Shown: positions 8,571 to 17,648, counted from the first letter of the stretch. The stretch is 64,000 nt of DNA from Bacillota bacterium (GCA_023441055.1 JAEZQY010000041.1:124001-188000), one strand, 5' to 3'. A program made the numbers and translations. Notes: a model not told the origin generated them from the letters alone.

Positions 8571-9124
8571 GGCTTAACCTCCGGCAACTCCTTATATAAC
8601 CCACCGAACTGATCGAATGGCCATAATATGAACTGCGCCTTGCCCTTGATCAGATCCTCCGGGACCGAATGAAACTCCCTGCTGTCCGTACTCGCCCATC
8701 TGTGACGATTATCCCCCATTACGAAGTAATGTCCCGATGGCACCTTCTCTGGGCCGTAATTCTCACCCTGAATGTCCACATCCGTATACGGCTCTATTAA
8801 TTCTTGCCCATTCACATACAGCTTATGACCGCTGATTTCAATAACATCGCCGGGCAACCCAACAATCCGCTTGACCAAGAACTGCCGATAATCGAGATCG
8901 CCGGCCGGGTCCTTCAGGATAACAATATCACCGCGCTTCGGATCTCCTACGATCAGTCCAATCTTATTAATGAACAGCCATTCCCCATCCTGAAGCGTAG
9001 GCTCCATCGACTGACCCTTCACGGTCGACAGATTGAAGACGAAGAGATGAATAATCATGACAATGATCAGCGCTATCCCGATCGACTTAATCCATTCCCA
9101 TAGCTCCTTAGTTACAGCTTTCAT
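8567..9124 (-). CDS. lepB: Type I signal peptidase
   Basis: Removes signal peptides from exported proteins at the outer face of the membrane. The 185-residue protein has one N-terminal membrane helix (about 13-30), the catalytic Ser39 in GQSMEPTL and Lys85 in FLVKRIVGLPGD, then the MGDNR box with DSRE. The start at 9124 lies in an ATGA overlap with the upstream gene stop and follows GAGGTG; a start 30 bases upstream is not needed. The residues between MGDNR and DSRE (HRWAST) differ slightly from the commonest form. Confidence 0.95.
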   Translation of the reverse strand: MKAVTKELWEWIKSIGIALIIVMIIHLFVFNLSTVKGQSMEPTLQDGEWLFINKIGLIVGDPKRGDIVILKDPAGDLDYRQFLVKRIVGLPGDVIEISGHKLYVNGQELIEPYTDVDIQGENYGPEKVPSGHYFVMGDNRHRWASTDSREFHSVPEDLIKGKAQFILWPFDQFGGLYKELPEVKP

Positions 9125-9672
9125 TCCGCACCTCGTACCCCATTCCTCTTCCACATATCCAGATAAGCATAAACCGCCTCATCATCGAACGGCTGCGCCC
9201 CGGCCTCTATGCGCTGCAGCAATGTATCCAGACCAGCCTCTACCTTCTCTCTGACGATCGCAGAGTAATGATAGATCTGTTGATGAACCTCATATTCATC
9301 CTTATCTACCACTGTATAGCTGCGATCAGGCAGCACAATCACATCGAGATCATAATCAATATAGGTGAGCGTATCGCTGTTCCAATAAACCGGAGAAGCG
9401 ATATTACAATAATAACGGATGCCGGCAGGCTCAATCAATGCAACAATATTATACCATTCACCTGGGATGAAGAACGAGACACTCGGTACGCGACTTACCC
9501 ACTCCTTACCGTCCGCCTCGAGAATCGGAGTCTGATTGCTGACGAATACATACATCTGTAATGCAGCATGCTCGTTGCACAGGTCCTCTGACGGCACATG
9601 CCAATTCTCCATCCAGATGCGATGCACACTTCCGTTATGCTTGAAGCTCTTGATTTTAATTGGGTTAACCAT
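9121..9672 (-). CDS. DUF402 nucleoside phosphatase family protein (NtdP/YgaC-like)
   Basis: A 183-residue DUF402 protein. Members characterised in staphylococci hydrolyse nucleoside tri- and diphosphates with a metal ion. Seen here are the family core YYCNIASPVYWNSDTLTYIDYDLDVIVLPD (about 98-127) and VVDKDEYEVH, which carry the acidic metal ligands. It heads the operon ntdP-like/lepB/rnhA/queG and its TGA overlaps the lepB start. The biological substrate is not shown by sequence. Confidence 0.88.
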   Translation of the reverse strand: MVNPIKIKSFKHNGSVHRIWMENWHVPSEDLCNEHAALQMYVFVSNQTPILEADGKEWVSRVPSVSFFIPGEWYNIVALIEPAGIRYYCNIASPVYWNSDTLTYIDYDLDVIVLPDRSYTVVDKDEYEVHQQIYHYSAIVREKVEAGLDTLLQRIEAGAQPFDDEAVYAYLDMWKRNGVRGAE

Positions 9673-9732
9673 AGTATTCCTTTCTGATGCCTACACGACT
9701 ATGTAAACCAGATAAAACGGCTTATAACGCGC

Positions 9733-10005
9733 CACTAATTCCGCATCACGCAGCTAGCCAGCTCATTTAATGCGCCCGCACACCACTAATTCCGCATCAC
9801 GCAACTATCCAACTCATTTAATGCGCTCGCGCACCACTAATCCCGCATCACGCAGCTAGCCAGCTCATTTAATGCGCCCACGCGCCACTAATCCCGCATC
9901 ACGCAACTATCCAGCTCATTTAATGCGCTCGCGCGCCACTAATCCCGCATCACGCAGCTAGCCAGCTCATTTAATGCTCCCACGCGCCACTAATCCCTTA
10001 ACGCC
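9733..10005. repeat. 51-bp tandem array with alternating A-B-A-B-A units
   Basis: The word CACTAAT recurs at 9733, 9784, 9835, 9886 and 9937, with a partial sixth unit at 9988: exactly 51 bases each time. Units 1, 3 and 5 carry CGCAGCTAGCCAGCTC; units 2 and 4 carry CGCAACTATCC, so the true repeat is a 102-bp dimer. It is contiguous, without spacers, and lies between divergent genes. No reading frame stays open across it. Confidence 0.95.
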
Positions 10006-10031
10006 CACGTTCAAGCTGCTTGAAAGTTTGC

Positions 10032-10111
10032 GACGTGCTTCGTTAATGATGTGTCCACGTTTAGCATCGATATAAGCACCTTTAAGTTAAAACTCATAAT
10101 GCCTAAATATT
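10032..10111. repeat. Dispersed element, copy 1 (GTTTAGCATCGATATAAGCACC)
   Basis: About 80 bases that match a second copy at 26407-26488. The shared core reads GTTTAGC(A/G)TCGATAT, then AAGCACC(T/A)TTAAGT and an A/T-rich tail. Both copies lie in intergenic DNA next to terminators. Confidence 0.7.
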
Positions 10112-10116
10112 AAAAT

Positions 10117-10155
10117 AAGCATACCCTGTCATCCTGCTGGTGACAAGATATGCTT
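10117..10155 (-). terminator. Terminator of the GNAT gene
   Basis: AAGCATA (10117-10123) pairs with TATGCTT (10149-10155) with a smaller TCA/TGA inner pair; on the minus strand a TTATTTTAAT tract follows. It lies just past the acetyltransferase stop codon. Confidence 0.65.
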
Positions 10156-10180
10156 TCAGGGATTGCGAAGCAGCGTGCCC

Positions 10181-10618
10181 CTATCCGCAGACTATGCTTA
10201 ATTCTCGAACAGACCGTTGAAAGTTCGATTGATCGAAGCCAATGGATTGATAGAATGGAACAATAGCTTCATTATGCGTATCCAATGTAACGAATACTTG
10301 CTTGACCTTACGTTGCTCGAACCGCCTCTTCAACCCCTCCATCAATGCGCGGCCAATACCCTTGCGTTGATGCGGCTTAGCAACCGCGATACGATAATAG
10401 TAAGCCTTGTTGTCGTCAATCGTTCCGATGATCGCCCCAGCCACTTCATTATTGCGAGTCGCCACCATTACCATGTCGCAATCCCAAGAGAGCTGTCTGG
10501 CGAATGCCTCGATCGTTTCCTCATAGCATTCATCCGAAAGCACTTCCTTGAATAGCTGCGTCAATGGCGCGTAATCAGATAGCTGAAAAGAACGTACTGT
10601 CATCATGCGTAAGTTCAT
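10181..10618 (-). CDS. GNAT-family N-acetyltransferase
   Basis: Predicted acetyl-CoA-dependent acetyltransferase of about 145 residues; substrate unknown. The acetyl-CoA site is visible as RIAVAKPHQRKGIGRALMEG, preceded by the strand MVMVATRNNEVAGAIIGTID and followed by VFVTLDTHNEAIVPFYQSIGF, the usual GNAT order. Start choice is uncertain: ATG at 10618 is close to an AGGGG box, ATG at 10606 lies 12 bases from it, and a longer frame reaches 10669 without a good site. Confidence 0.85.
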   Translation of the reverse strand: MNLRMMTVRSFQLSDYAPLTQLFKEVLSDECYEETIEAFARQLSWDCDMVMVATRNNEVAGAIIGTIDDNKAYYYRIAVAKPHQRKGIGRALMEGLKRRFEQRKVKQVFVTLDTHNEAIVPFYQSIGFDQSNFQRSVRELSIVCG

Positions 10619-10735
10619 CCCCTGTTCCCGATCCTGATAAAAAAAGACGTGAAATATATAATACGACATAAAACGGCGAAATCCTTCTTAAATTCGACAT
10701 AATCCATTAAAACTTTAGGTTTTTCATGGATTTTG

Positions 10736-10767
10736 ATTGAAAACGCTTTAATTTAAGCGTTTTCAAT
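10736..10767. promoter_or_regulatory. Palindrome with cre-like halves upstream of sodA
   Basis: A perfect 13-bp inverted repeat, ATTGAAAACGCTT and AAGCGTTTTCAAT, with a 6-bp centre. Each half contains TGAAAACGCTT, close to the CcpA cre consensus (TGWAANCGNTNWCA). No T-run follows, so an operator is more likely than a terminator. The rest of the 10619-10949 gap is A/T-rich with no gene seen. Confidence 0.55.
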
Positions 10768-10949
10768 GTAATCGAATACCTATACCTTCATTTAATTACC
10801 AGAACGGCGTATATTCTTCACGAATTGGTAATACTAATTTACGAACTAGCAGCCGACGTACTTTACATACATAAAGGTTGCTTTATTATCGAAATTGGGA
10901 GATAATAATTAGGAGATCGTTACATAACACTATGGGAGGTTATTTACGA

Positions 10950-11564
10950 ATGGCACATCAATTACCTGCATTACCGTATGCCAACAATGCCCTGGAGCCG
11001 CATATCGACGCGCTTACAATGGAAATTCATCACGACCGTCATCACAACGCTTACGTGACGAACCTGAACGCAGCGCTGGAAGGACACGCAGATCTGCAAG
11101 CGAAGTCGCTGGAAGATTTGATTGCTGACCTCAGCAGTGTACCGGAAGCAATCCGCGGCGCAGTTCGCAACAACGGCGGCGGACACGCGAACCACTCCCT
11201 GTTCTGGGAAACGATTGGACCCAATGGCGGCGGCGCGCCAACTGGCGCAATCGCAGCAGCGATCGACAGTGAGCTTGGCGGCTTTGACAAGTTCAAGGAA
11301 GACTTCGCCAAGGCTGGCGCAACTCGCTTCGGCAGTGGCTGGGCATGGCTCGCAGTAGGTTCTGATAAGAAGCTTAAGGTATACAGCCTGCCTAACCAAG
11401 ACAGCCCAATCATGGAAGGCGACACGCCAATCCTAGGTCTGGATGTATGGGAGCACGCTTACTATCTGAAGTACCAGAACAAGCGCCCTGATTACATCGC
11501 GGCATTCTGGAATGTTGTAAACTGGGCTGAAGTGAACAAGCGCTACGAAGCAGCTGTGAAGTAA
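10950..11564 (+). CDS. sodA: Superoxide dismutase (Mn/Fe)
   Basis: Standard cytoplasmic superoxide dismutase of 204 residues. Metal ligands: His27 (MEIHHDRHH), His82 (GGHANHSLFWE), Asp165 and His169 (LDVWEHAYYL). The start at 10950 follows GGGAGGT; the longer upstream frame is ignored because SodA proteins begin at this point. This is the typical housekeeping form, in contrast to the longer paralogue at 4611. A long hairpin and a terminator follow. Confidence 0.97.
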   Translation: MAHQLPALPYANNALEPHIDALTMEIHHDRHHNAYVTNLNAALEGHADLQAKSLEDLIADLSSVPEAIRGAVRNNGGGHANHSLFWETIGPNGGGAPTGAIAAAIDSELGGFDKFKEDFAKAGATRFGSGWAWLAVGSDKKLKVYSLPNQDSPIMEGDTPILGLDVWEHAYYLKYQNKRPDYIAAFWNVVNWAEVNKRYEAAVK

Positions 11565-11577
11565 TTCGCACTTAGGG

Positions 11578-11671
11578 CTCCTCACGAAATTAGTATCCTC
11601 TTTTTCTGGCAAAGTCGGCATGCTTCACGCTGCTTTGCCAGAAAGGTAGAGGTACTTATTTCGTGACGATG
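11578..11671. repeat. Long palindromic element, copy 1
   Basis: TCACGAAATTAGTATCCTC followed by TTTTTCTGGCAAAG pairs with CTTTGCCAGAAAGGTAG and AGGTACTTATTTCGTGA as an imperfect hairpin with arms of about 33 bases. The right end reads CGTGACGATGCCTT, shared with the elements at 28754 and 28859; the left arm is related to that at 49211. Confidence 0.75.
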
Positions 11672-11686
11672 CCTTCGCCTATCGAA

Positions 11687-11727
11687 GATCCCCCTTGACT
11701 TCCTAACGAAGTCGAGGGGGATCTTTT
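11687..11727. terminator. Bidirectional terminator between sodA and the AraC gene
   Basis: GATCCCCCTTGACTTC pairs with GAAGTCGAGGGGGATC (11687-11702 with 11708-11722, one bulge), then TTTT. It lies between convergent genes. Confidence 0.88.
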
Positions 11728-11730
11728 CAT

Positions 11731-12612
11731 TCATGAATAGCGGTACGCACGCGGGGACTGGCCCATTTTACGTTTGAACAGCTTCAAGAAATACCCTTTA
11801 TCCTGATACCCGACCGCCTCCGCAATTTCTGATATACTCCACTTTGTCGTTCGCAGCAGCTCACAACTTCGTTCAATGCGTGTGTTCTGGACATACTGAT
11901 TGAAAGTAATCCCTCTCACTTTCACGAACAGTCTGTGTAGATGCCGCTCGCTAATACCAAGTTCACCTGCCACTAGAGCGGCGGTTAGCGAGGATCCGTA
12001 CCGATTGTGGATGAGCGTAATGGCTTGATTGATTATACTTAGTGGATTCGTCTGCCCTACATACGCCTCTTCTCCCATCAATCGCAGCTGCCGCTCAATC
12101 TCAGTCAGCAATAGTATGAACCAGCCATACATCCGAGCTTCGAACCCGGATTGCCTCTGCTCAAAGTCGTGATAGGCACTGGTAAGTATCGTATGGAAGG
12201 CACCTGTGGAATCCCGCAGCTCCTGCCAATCGGCAGGTCCCGGTATGAGATTGAGCAGTTGTAAGGTATTCGCAAGCTCACTCAAACCCGGGAACCCGTT
12301 GATTGATTCAGCCACCTTCGATGGTACGAATATAAAGTTATAGACGACTAACTGATGATCCCTGCCGACCGCACCTGGACGGAATACATGCGAGGTACCC
12401 AGCGGCACGATGAATAAGTCGCCTTTGCGCACGGCTATCGTTTCGTCTCCGATATGATGGAATCCGCTTCCTTCGCCAACATAACAAATTTCTGTGAATT
12501 CATGCTCGTGGTAATGCAGGTCGAATGACTCCCACACCCGATTCACGAAAAAAGGAAGCTCCTCATCGAAGAAAGCATGTGCCGGTGTCACTTCTGTCAG
12601 TCTTTTAATCAC
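11731..12612 (-). CDS. AraC-family regulator with N-terminal cupin domain
   Basis: Predicted sugar-responsive regulator of about 293 residues. The N-terminal cupin-like ligand domain has LHYHEHEFTEICYVGEGSG and GDLFIVPLGTSHVFRPG; the C-terminal double helix-turn-helix runs from LTAALVAGELGISERHLHRLF to ISEIAEAVGYQDKGYFLKLFKRKMGQSPRAYR. The GTG start at 12612 follows GGAGG by nine bases. It is divergent from the rhamnosidase gene at 12755, so it very likely controls that gene in response to a rhamnoside. Confidence 0.9.
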   Translation of the reverse strand: MIKRLTEVTPAHAFFDEELPFFVNRVWESFDLHYHEHEFTEICYVGEGSGFHHIGDETIAVRKGDLFIVPLGTSHVFRPGAVGRDHQLVVYNFIFVPSKVAESINGFPGLSELANTLQLLNLIPGPADWQELRDSTGAFHTILTSAYHDFEQRQSGFEARMYGWFILLLTEIERQLRLMGEEAYVGQTNPLSIINQAITLIHNRYGSSLTAALVAGELGISERHLHRLFVKVRGITFNQYVQNTRIERSCELLRTTKWSISEIAEAVGYQDKGYFLKLFKRKMGQSPRAYRYS

Positions 12613-12754
12613 GCTTCCTTCCTCCACTCATTTAGATTCACGAACCGTATAATGTCATTATAACCTATTATAATGGCAGATAAAGCCCTTTTTGTTTGCA
12701 ATTTTTGAAGTAGAATGAAGGAGAATACATCATGTCAAAGGTGGCGTTGTACCT

Positions 12755-15628
12755 ATGTCGAGCAGAATTTGGAAGGCGTCTTGGATCTGGGGAGGCGAAG
12801 AAACCAGTCCTCGGAATGAATGGCGCTGCTTTAGAAGATCGTTTACAACTCCAACCGACTACTGCGGTTCGGCCAAGCTACACATTAGCGCGGACTCACG
12901 CTATGTGCTGTATGTCGACGGTCAGCAGGTTGGACGCGGCCCTGTTCGCTCCTGGCCTAAGGAGCAATTCTATGATACCCATGAGATCGGACATCTGCTG
13001 AAGCCTGGCGGCGAGCATACGATAGCAGTGCTGGTCCTGCATTTTGGTGTTAGTAACTTCTACTATGTACGAGGTCGCGGCGGTCTGATCGCTGAGATCG
13101 AATCGAATGAACAGACGCTCATCGCAACGGACACAAACTGGACGACCCAGCCACTCGCAGGCTTCCAGCGCAATGCGCCGCGCATGTCCTGCCAGCAAGC
13201 CTTCTCGGAAATCATCGATGCCCGGGCAGCCGATGATGCCTGGATCGAGCATGGCTACGATGATCGCACGTGGGATAGCGCAACACTGGTTGGACCAGTC
13301 GGCACGGCGCCTTGGACGAAGTTAATCCCGCGCGATATTCCTTATTTGACAGAAGAGAAGATCTATCCATCCGCCTTGCGTTCCCTGCACCGCATTGAGA
13401 CGCCAGCTTATATGGCTGTACTTGATCTGCGCAATCAATTCGTGCCGGAGAGCGCCAACCATGCGAATCCGATCTCATTCGCCGGGTATCTCAGCACGGT
13501 CCTAAGCCTGGAGCATTCCGGGAAGATTACCATCGGTCTGCCCAGCGGCCGCCGCGCAGGTCGTCTGTTCGTAGATGGCGTGCTACACGAGGGCTGGAGA
13601 GGGGAACAACCCGAAAGCTATATAGATCTATCCCTCACAGCTGGCGATCACCTGATCATCCTGGATGTGACGTCAACAGACCACGGGAATAATCTCCACT
13701 TCGGAATAGACGGAGATGTCCCCTTCACGCTGCGCTCGCCTCTCGATGAACAGGCTGAGACACCGCTGGTCATCTATGGGCCATTCGACCATACGGAGTA
13801 TATCGATCATCAAGAAAACCGCAAGCTTCAGATGAACCATCCTGATTTTCTCGCATTGCCTGCTGCCGCTTCTGTTCAAGCGCTTGAAGCCTACCGCGTA
13901 TGGGCTAAACCTTTCGAGCTAGCCTATTACTCGGATGCCGATGTATTCGGCCTCAATGTCTGGAAGACCACAGCAGAACAAAAGGCAATCCCCCCTACGC
14001 TGCATAATGCGCTATTGCCTGTGCCAGAGCCTGCTGTACTGCCGATATTCGATCAAGGCGATTGCCAGATCGTAATCGATATGGGCAAGGAGTATTCCGG
14101 CTATATCGGCTTTGAGCTTGATGCGCCAGCAGGGACAATCGTCGATATCTACGGCGTTGAATATATGAATGACAGCTATATTCAGCACACGTATGGACTG
14201 GACAACACCTTCCGCTATACATGCCGAGCAGGCAGGCAGCGCTATCTGTCCCCGGTTCGCCGCGGGTTGCGCTATATCATTCTCACGATTAGGAATAATC
14301 AAGAGCCGGTCAAGCTGTATGAGGTTTACTTCAACCAGAGTAATTATCCGGTAACCAACGCAGGTTCATTCCGCTCCTCCGATGCCTTGCTGAATGATAT
14401 CTGGGAGATCAGCCGTCATACGACGCGGGTCTGCATGGAGGATACCTTCGTAGACTGTCCAGCCTACGAACAAGTATATTGGGTTGGGGACAGCCGCAAT
14501 GAAGCGCTGGTCAACTATTACGTCTTCGGCGCGACAGATATCGTGAAGCGATGCCTGAACCTAGTTCCGGGATCATCCGATATGACACCGCTCTATGTGG
14601 ATCAGGTGCCTAGCGCATGGAGCAGCGTCATTCCGAACTGGACATTCTTCTGGATTACGGCTTGCGAAGAATACTATACCCATACAGCTGATCGCAGCTT
14701 CGCCAAGCAGATATGGCCAGCGGTCCGCTATACACTGACGCATTATTTAACCCATCTAGATGAGAATGGCCTGCTGAACATGAAGGGATGGAACCTGCTG
14801 GACTGGGCACCGATTGATCAGCCGAATGATGGCGTTGTTACACACCAGAATATGTTCCTAGTTCAAGCGCTTCGCAAGGCCGTGCAATTGGCTAATGCCG
14901 CCGGTGCTGCTGAAGAGGTCACAGCTGCGGGCTTCGCTGCAACAGCCGATAAGCTGGCGAAGGCGATTAATGAACATCTATGGGATGATGCGAGACAAGC
15001 TTATCTGGATTGTATTCATTCCGATGGCAGACGCTCTAGCATATTCAGCATGCAAACACAGATCGTGGCGTATCTCTGCGGAATTGCGGAGGGTGAGCGC
15101 AGAGCGAAGATCGAGCACTACCTGGTGAATCCGCCAGTCGAATTTGTACAGGTAGGCAGTCCGTTCATGTCCTTCTTCTACTATGAAGCCTTAACCGCAT
15201 CAGGCCGAGACCGCTTCATGCTGGATGACATTCGGAAGAACTATGGCATGATGATCGAGCATGGCGCAACTACCTGCTGGGAGATGTATCCCAACTTCGC
15301 GGAGAATCGGGCTAATCCAGATCAACTAACACGCAGCCATTGCCATGCTTGGTCTGCTGCTCCGGCCTACTTCTTGGGCACCAGCGTACTGGGCATCGAG
15401 CGTCTGGATACGGGCTGGAAGACGGTGAAGGTTGCGCCGCAGCCGGCTGATCTCAGCTGGGCCAGCGGTTCTGTACCATTGCCGCAGGGCGGACATATCT
15501 CGGTTAGCTGGCGGATTCAAGACAACTATATGAAGCTCAAGGTTGAAGCGCCGGAGGATGTGAAGCTGCATATCACGCTGCCGGATGGCATGGCTGGCGA
15601 GATCGAACAACTGACCTATCTTTCCTAA
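12755..15628 (+). CDS. Alpha-L-rhamnosidase, GH78
   Basis: Releases terminal alpha-L-rhamnose from rhamnosides or polysaccharide side chains. No signal peptide, so it is probably intracellular. The 957-residue length and order fit GH78: N-terminal carbohydrate-binding beta-sandwiches, an (alpha/alpha)6 barrel with DCPAYEQVYWVGDSRNE (about 567-583, holding the conserved Asp and the Glu acid), and GATTCWEMYP (about 836-845, the second catalytic Glu). The chosen ATG follows AAGGTGG. An out-of-frame ATG 23 bases upstream has an even better AAGGAG site; see the rejected list. Divergent AraC regulator upstream, terminator downstream. Confidence 0.93.
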   Translation: MSSRIWKASWIWGGEETSPRNEWRCFRRSFTTPTDYCGSAKLHISADSRYVLYVDGQQVGRGPVRSWPKEQFYDTHEIGHLLKPGGEHTIAVLVLHFGVSNFYYVRGRGGLIAEIESNEQTLIATDTNWTTQPLAGFQRNAPRMSCQQAFSEIIDARAADDAWIEHGYDDRTWDSATLVGPVGTAPWTKLIPRDIPYLTEEKIYPSALRSLHRIETPAYMAVLDLRNQFVPESANHANPISFAGYLSTVLSLEHSGKITIGLPSGRRAGRLFVDGVLHEGWRGEQPESYIDLSLTAGDHLIILDVTSTDHGNNLHFGIDGDVPFTLRSPLDEQAETPLVIYGPFDHTEYIDHQENRKLQMNHPDFLALPAAASVQALEAYRVWAKPFELAYYSDADVFGLNVWKTTAEQKAIPPTLHNALLPVPEPAVLPIFDQGDCQIVIDMGKEYSGYIGFELDAPAGTIVDIYGVEYMNDSYIQHTYGLDNTFRYTCRAGRQRYLSPVRRGLRYIILTIRNNQEPVKLYEVYFNQSNYPVTNAGSFRSSDALLNDIWEISRHTTRVCMEDTFVDCPAYEQVYWVGDSRNEALVNYYVFGATDIVKRCLNLVPGSSDMTPLYVDQVPSAWSSVIPNWTFFWITACEEYYTHTADRSFAKQIWPAVRYTLTHYLTHLDENGLLNMKGWNLLDWAPIDQPNDGVVTHQNMFLVQALRKAVQLANAAGAAEEVTAAGFAATADKLAKAINEHLWDDARQAYLDCIHSDGRRSSIFSMQTQIVAYLCGIAEGERRAKIEHYLVNPPVEFVQVGSPFMSFFYYEALTASGRDRFMLDDIRKNYGMMIEHGATTCWEMYPNFAENRANPDQLTRSHCHAWSAAPAYFLGTSVLGIERLDTGWKTVKVAPQPADLSWASGSVPLPQGGHISVSWRIQDNYMKLKVEAPEDVKLHITLPDGMAGEIEQLTYLS

Positions 15629-15636
15629 AATAAAGA

Positions 15637-15675
15637 AGAAGCGGCATTGGTCTATTAGCCGCTTCTTTCTTATTT
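15637..15675 (+). terminator. Terminator of the rhamnosidase gene
   Basis: Perfect AGAAGCGGC/GCCGCTTCT stem (15637-15645 with 15658-15666) followed by TTCTTATTT. Confidence 0.88.
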
Positions 15676-15774
15676 ACGAGGCAGCTTTGCAGATTCTACC
15701 TCATTCATGCGCTATAATGATAACATGCGTCTTGCACTCATGACTGCATATAGACTAGCGAGAGGAAGTATGAC

Positions 15775-16746
15775 ATGCTGCAGCAAATCAATAAAACAAT
15801 GGAACGGTTCATGCCGTTAATCACACCCAGCAGTGTGCTGATCGGCGTTATCCTGGCTTCGATATTATCTCCTTACACCGGCTGGGTGCCTTGGATCTTT
15901 GCTTTTATGACCTTCTCAGGAAGCTTGAGCATGAATTTCCGTGATTTAGGCAAGGTGCTCTCTCACCCGCTTCCGATTATCGTATTCTTCCTCATTACTC
16001 ACACGATCATGCCGCTTGTCGCTTGGTCGATCGGTTATATCGCTTTCCCTGGTGACCCATTGACCATTACCGGACTCATTCTGCTGCTATCTATTCCAAC
16101 AGGCATCGTCAGCTTCATGTGGGTCTCGATCTACCGCGGACACATCGCATTGACCTTATCCATCATTCTCATTGATACGATGCTCGCCCCGTTCGTGGTA
16201 CCTGCAGCATTATCTCTATTCGTCGGTACGAAGGTGGAGATCAACACCTGGGGCATGATGGAAGGGCTATTCTGGATGATTGTCATTCCTTCCCTGGTCG
16301 GTATGTTGCTCAATCAGTGGACGAAGGGCCGCATCAAATCGAAGGTTGGTCCAACTCTGGCCCCATTCTCCAAGCTTGGTCTCGCGCTAGTTGTCGCCAT
16401 TAACAGCTCGGCCATAGCGGATTACTTCACGAACTTCAACAGAGACATGATTTACTTATTCCTCATCTGCATTCTGGTTGTGGCCTGTGGTTATGTCATC
16501 GGCTGGGGCGCTGCCAAGCTCTTCCGATGGGATCATGCCACTGTCACTTCACTGACGTTTAATTGCGGCATGCGCAATATCAGCGCGGGAGCAGTGCTGG
16601 CGATCACGTACTTTCCTCCAGCAGTGACCGTACCGGTGGTCATGGGCATGTGCTTCCAGCAGATGATGGCATCGCTGTTCGCTCATCTCTTGTTTCGCGC
16701 GCGTTCGGACCATGCGCTGCCGTCGTCTGTCCATAAATCGGCTTAA
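15775..16746 (+). CDS. Bile acid:sodium symporter (BASS)-family transporter
   Basis: An integral membrane protein of 323 residues with about ten hydrophobic segments. It carries the BASS hallmarks: FMTFSGSLSMNFRDLGKVL near 40-60 and TFNCGMRNISAGAVLAITYFPP near 260-280. BASS proteins import organic anions with sodium. Next come an IclR regulator and a FAH-family hydrolase on the same strand, which suggests uptake of an organic or sugar acid; the substrate is not readable from sequence. AGAGGAAG lies before the start and TATAAT at 15713. Confidence 0.85.
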   Translation: MLQQINKTMERFMPLITPSSVLIGVILASILSPYTGWVPWIFAFMTFSGSLSMNFRDLGKVLSHPLPIIVFFLITHTIMPLVAWSIGYIAFPGDPLTITGLILLLSIPTGIVSFMWVSIYRGHIALTLSIILIDTMLAPFVVPAALSLFVGTKVEINTWGMMEGLFWMIVIPSLVGMLLNQWTKGRIKSKVGPTLAPFSKLGLALVVAINSSAIADYFTNFNRDMIYLFLICILVVACGYVIGWGAAKLFRWDHATVTSLTFNCGMRNISAGAVLAITYFPPAVTVPVVMGMCFQQMMASLFAHLLFRARSDHALPSSVHKSA

Positions 16747-16774
16747 CAGCTGCCAATAGCGGCATAATCCATGC

Positions 16775-16804
16775 TTGATCACTGGTACAGGATGATGATA
16801 TAAT
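16775..16804 (+). promoter_or_regulatory. Sigma-A type promoter of the IclR gene
   Basis: TTGATC at 16775-16780 and TATAAT at 16799-16804 with an 18-bp spacer, upstream of the IclR start at 16869. Confidence 0.65.
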
Positions 16805-16810
16805 GTTTAT

Positions 16811-16840
16811 TATATAAAACCGGGTTCACTATATTAAACC
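16811..16840 (+). promoter_or_regulatory. Direct repeat between promoter and start of the IclR gene
   Basis: TATATAAAACC (16811-16821) and TATATTAAACC (16830-16840), repeated with a 19-bp period just after the promoter. A candidate autoregulatory operator, by position only. Confidence 0.4.
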
Positions 16841-16868
16841 GCATATGAGGGGGTGAAGATAACCTGTA

Positions 16869-17648
16869 ATGGATCCTAGTACAAAATATAACGTCCCCGC
16901 TCTAGAGAGAGCTCATCGCATCATCAGCTTAATCGCCGATCATCCCTCTCGCTGGAAGCTCATTGATCTGTCCAGGAAGCTGGATATCAACAAGAGCTCC
17001 ATGTATTCGCTGCTGCAGACGATGGAACGGCTTGGCTGGCTGAACAAGGATGAGAGCGATCACTATGAATTGGGTTCCTTCTTCGGTCGTACAGGCGCCC
17101 TGTACTTCAGCCAATTCGATCTCGTTTCCCTGTTTCATCGTGAGGGAGCAATCGTCAGGGACCGTATTCAGGAGACACTTCAGCTTGGCAGGCTTGACGG
17201 TGGAGATGTGTTCTATCTGGCCAAAGTCGAGGCTCCCTCCTCTGTGAAGATCAGATCGGAGCCTGGAATGACATGGTCCGCCTATGCGACCGGCTTGGGC
17301 AAGGCCATGCTCGCGGAACTGAGCGATTCCGAGATTGCACTGCTATATCCACAGGAGAAGCTGCCTAGCTTTACTCCGAATACGATCGCGACGCCAGTCG
17401 AACTTATCGAACAGCTTGCTAACGTGCGAGAGTCCGGCATCGCTTTCGATGAACAAGAGGCAGTGCCTGGTTTCAGCTGTATTGCCGCGCCAATCCGAGG
17501 CGCAGACGGCCGTGTCATCGCCGCTGTCAGCTGCTCCATCCCGCAATCCAATTGGGCGCACAAGAAGGAGCAGGTTATTGCCGAGATCACCTCACTTGCG
17601 AAGTTGTTATCACACGAATCAATCCTATTAGATAGGGGCAGGTCATGA
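16869..17648 (+). CDS. IclR-family transcriptional regulator
   Basis: A 259-residue regulator. The N-terminal winged helix (about 8-65) reads PALERAHRIISLIADHPSRW and LIDLSRKLDINKSSMYSLLQTMERLGWL; the effector domain includes SVKIRSEPGMTWSAYATGLGKAMLAELS and SGIAFDEQEAVPGFSCIAAPIRGADGRVIAAVSCSIP. It sits between the BASS transporter and the FAH hydrolase, all on one strand, and probably controls both. The start follows a GAGGGGGTGA box. Confidence 0.9.
   Translation: MDPSTKYNVPALERAHRIISLIADHPSRWKLIDLSRKLDINKSSMYSLLQTMERLGWLNKDESDHYELGSFFGRTGALYFSQFDLVSLFHREGAIVRDRIQETLQLGRLDGGDVFYLAKVEAPSSVKIRSEPGMTWSAYATGLGKAMLAELSDSEIALLYPQEKLPSFTPNTIATPVELIEQLANVRESGIAFDEQEAVPGFSCIAAPIRGADGRVIAAVSCSIPQSNWAHKKEQVIAEITSLAKLLSHESILLDRGRS

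Noticed and set aside
9733..10005. Possible CRISPR array
   Set aside because: The 51-bp units are contiguous with no unique spacers and no cas genes are present. The same holds for 34279-34690. The TGCAG loci do have variable spacers, but the dyads are too short and only four per locus.
12732..13001. ATG with a stronger AAGGAG site 23 bases before the rhamnosidase start, in another frame
   Set aside because: Its product matches nothing and runs inside the rhamnosidase reading frame, whose residues fit GH78 from the beginning. A frameshift at the very start is possible, but the chosen ATG also has a usable AAGGTGG site.
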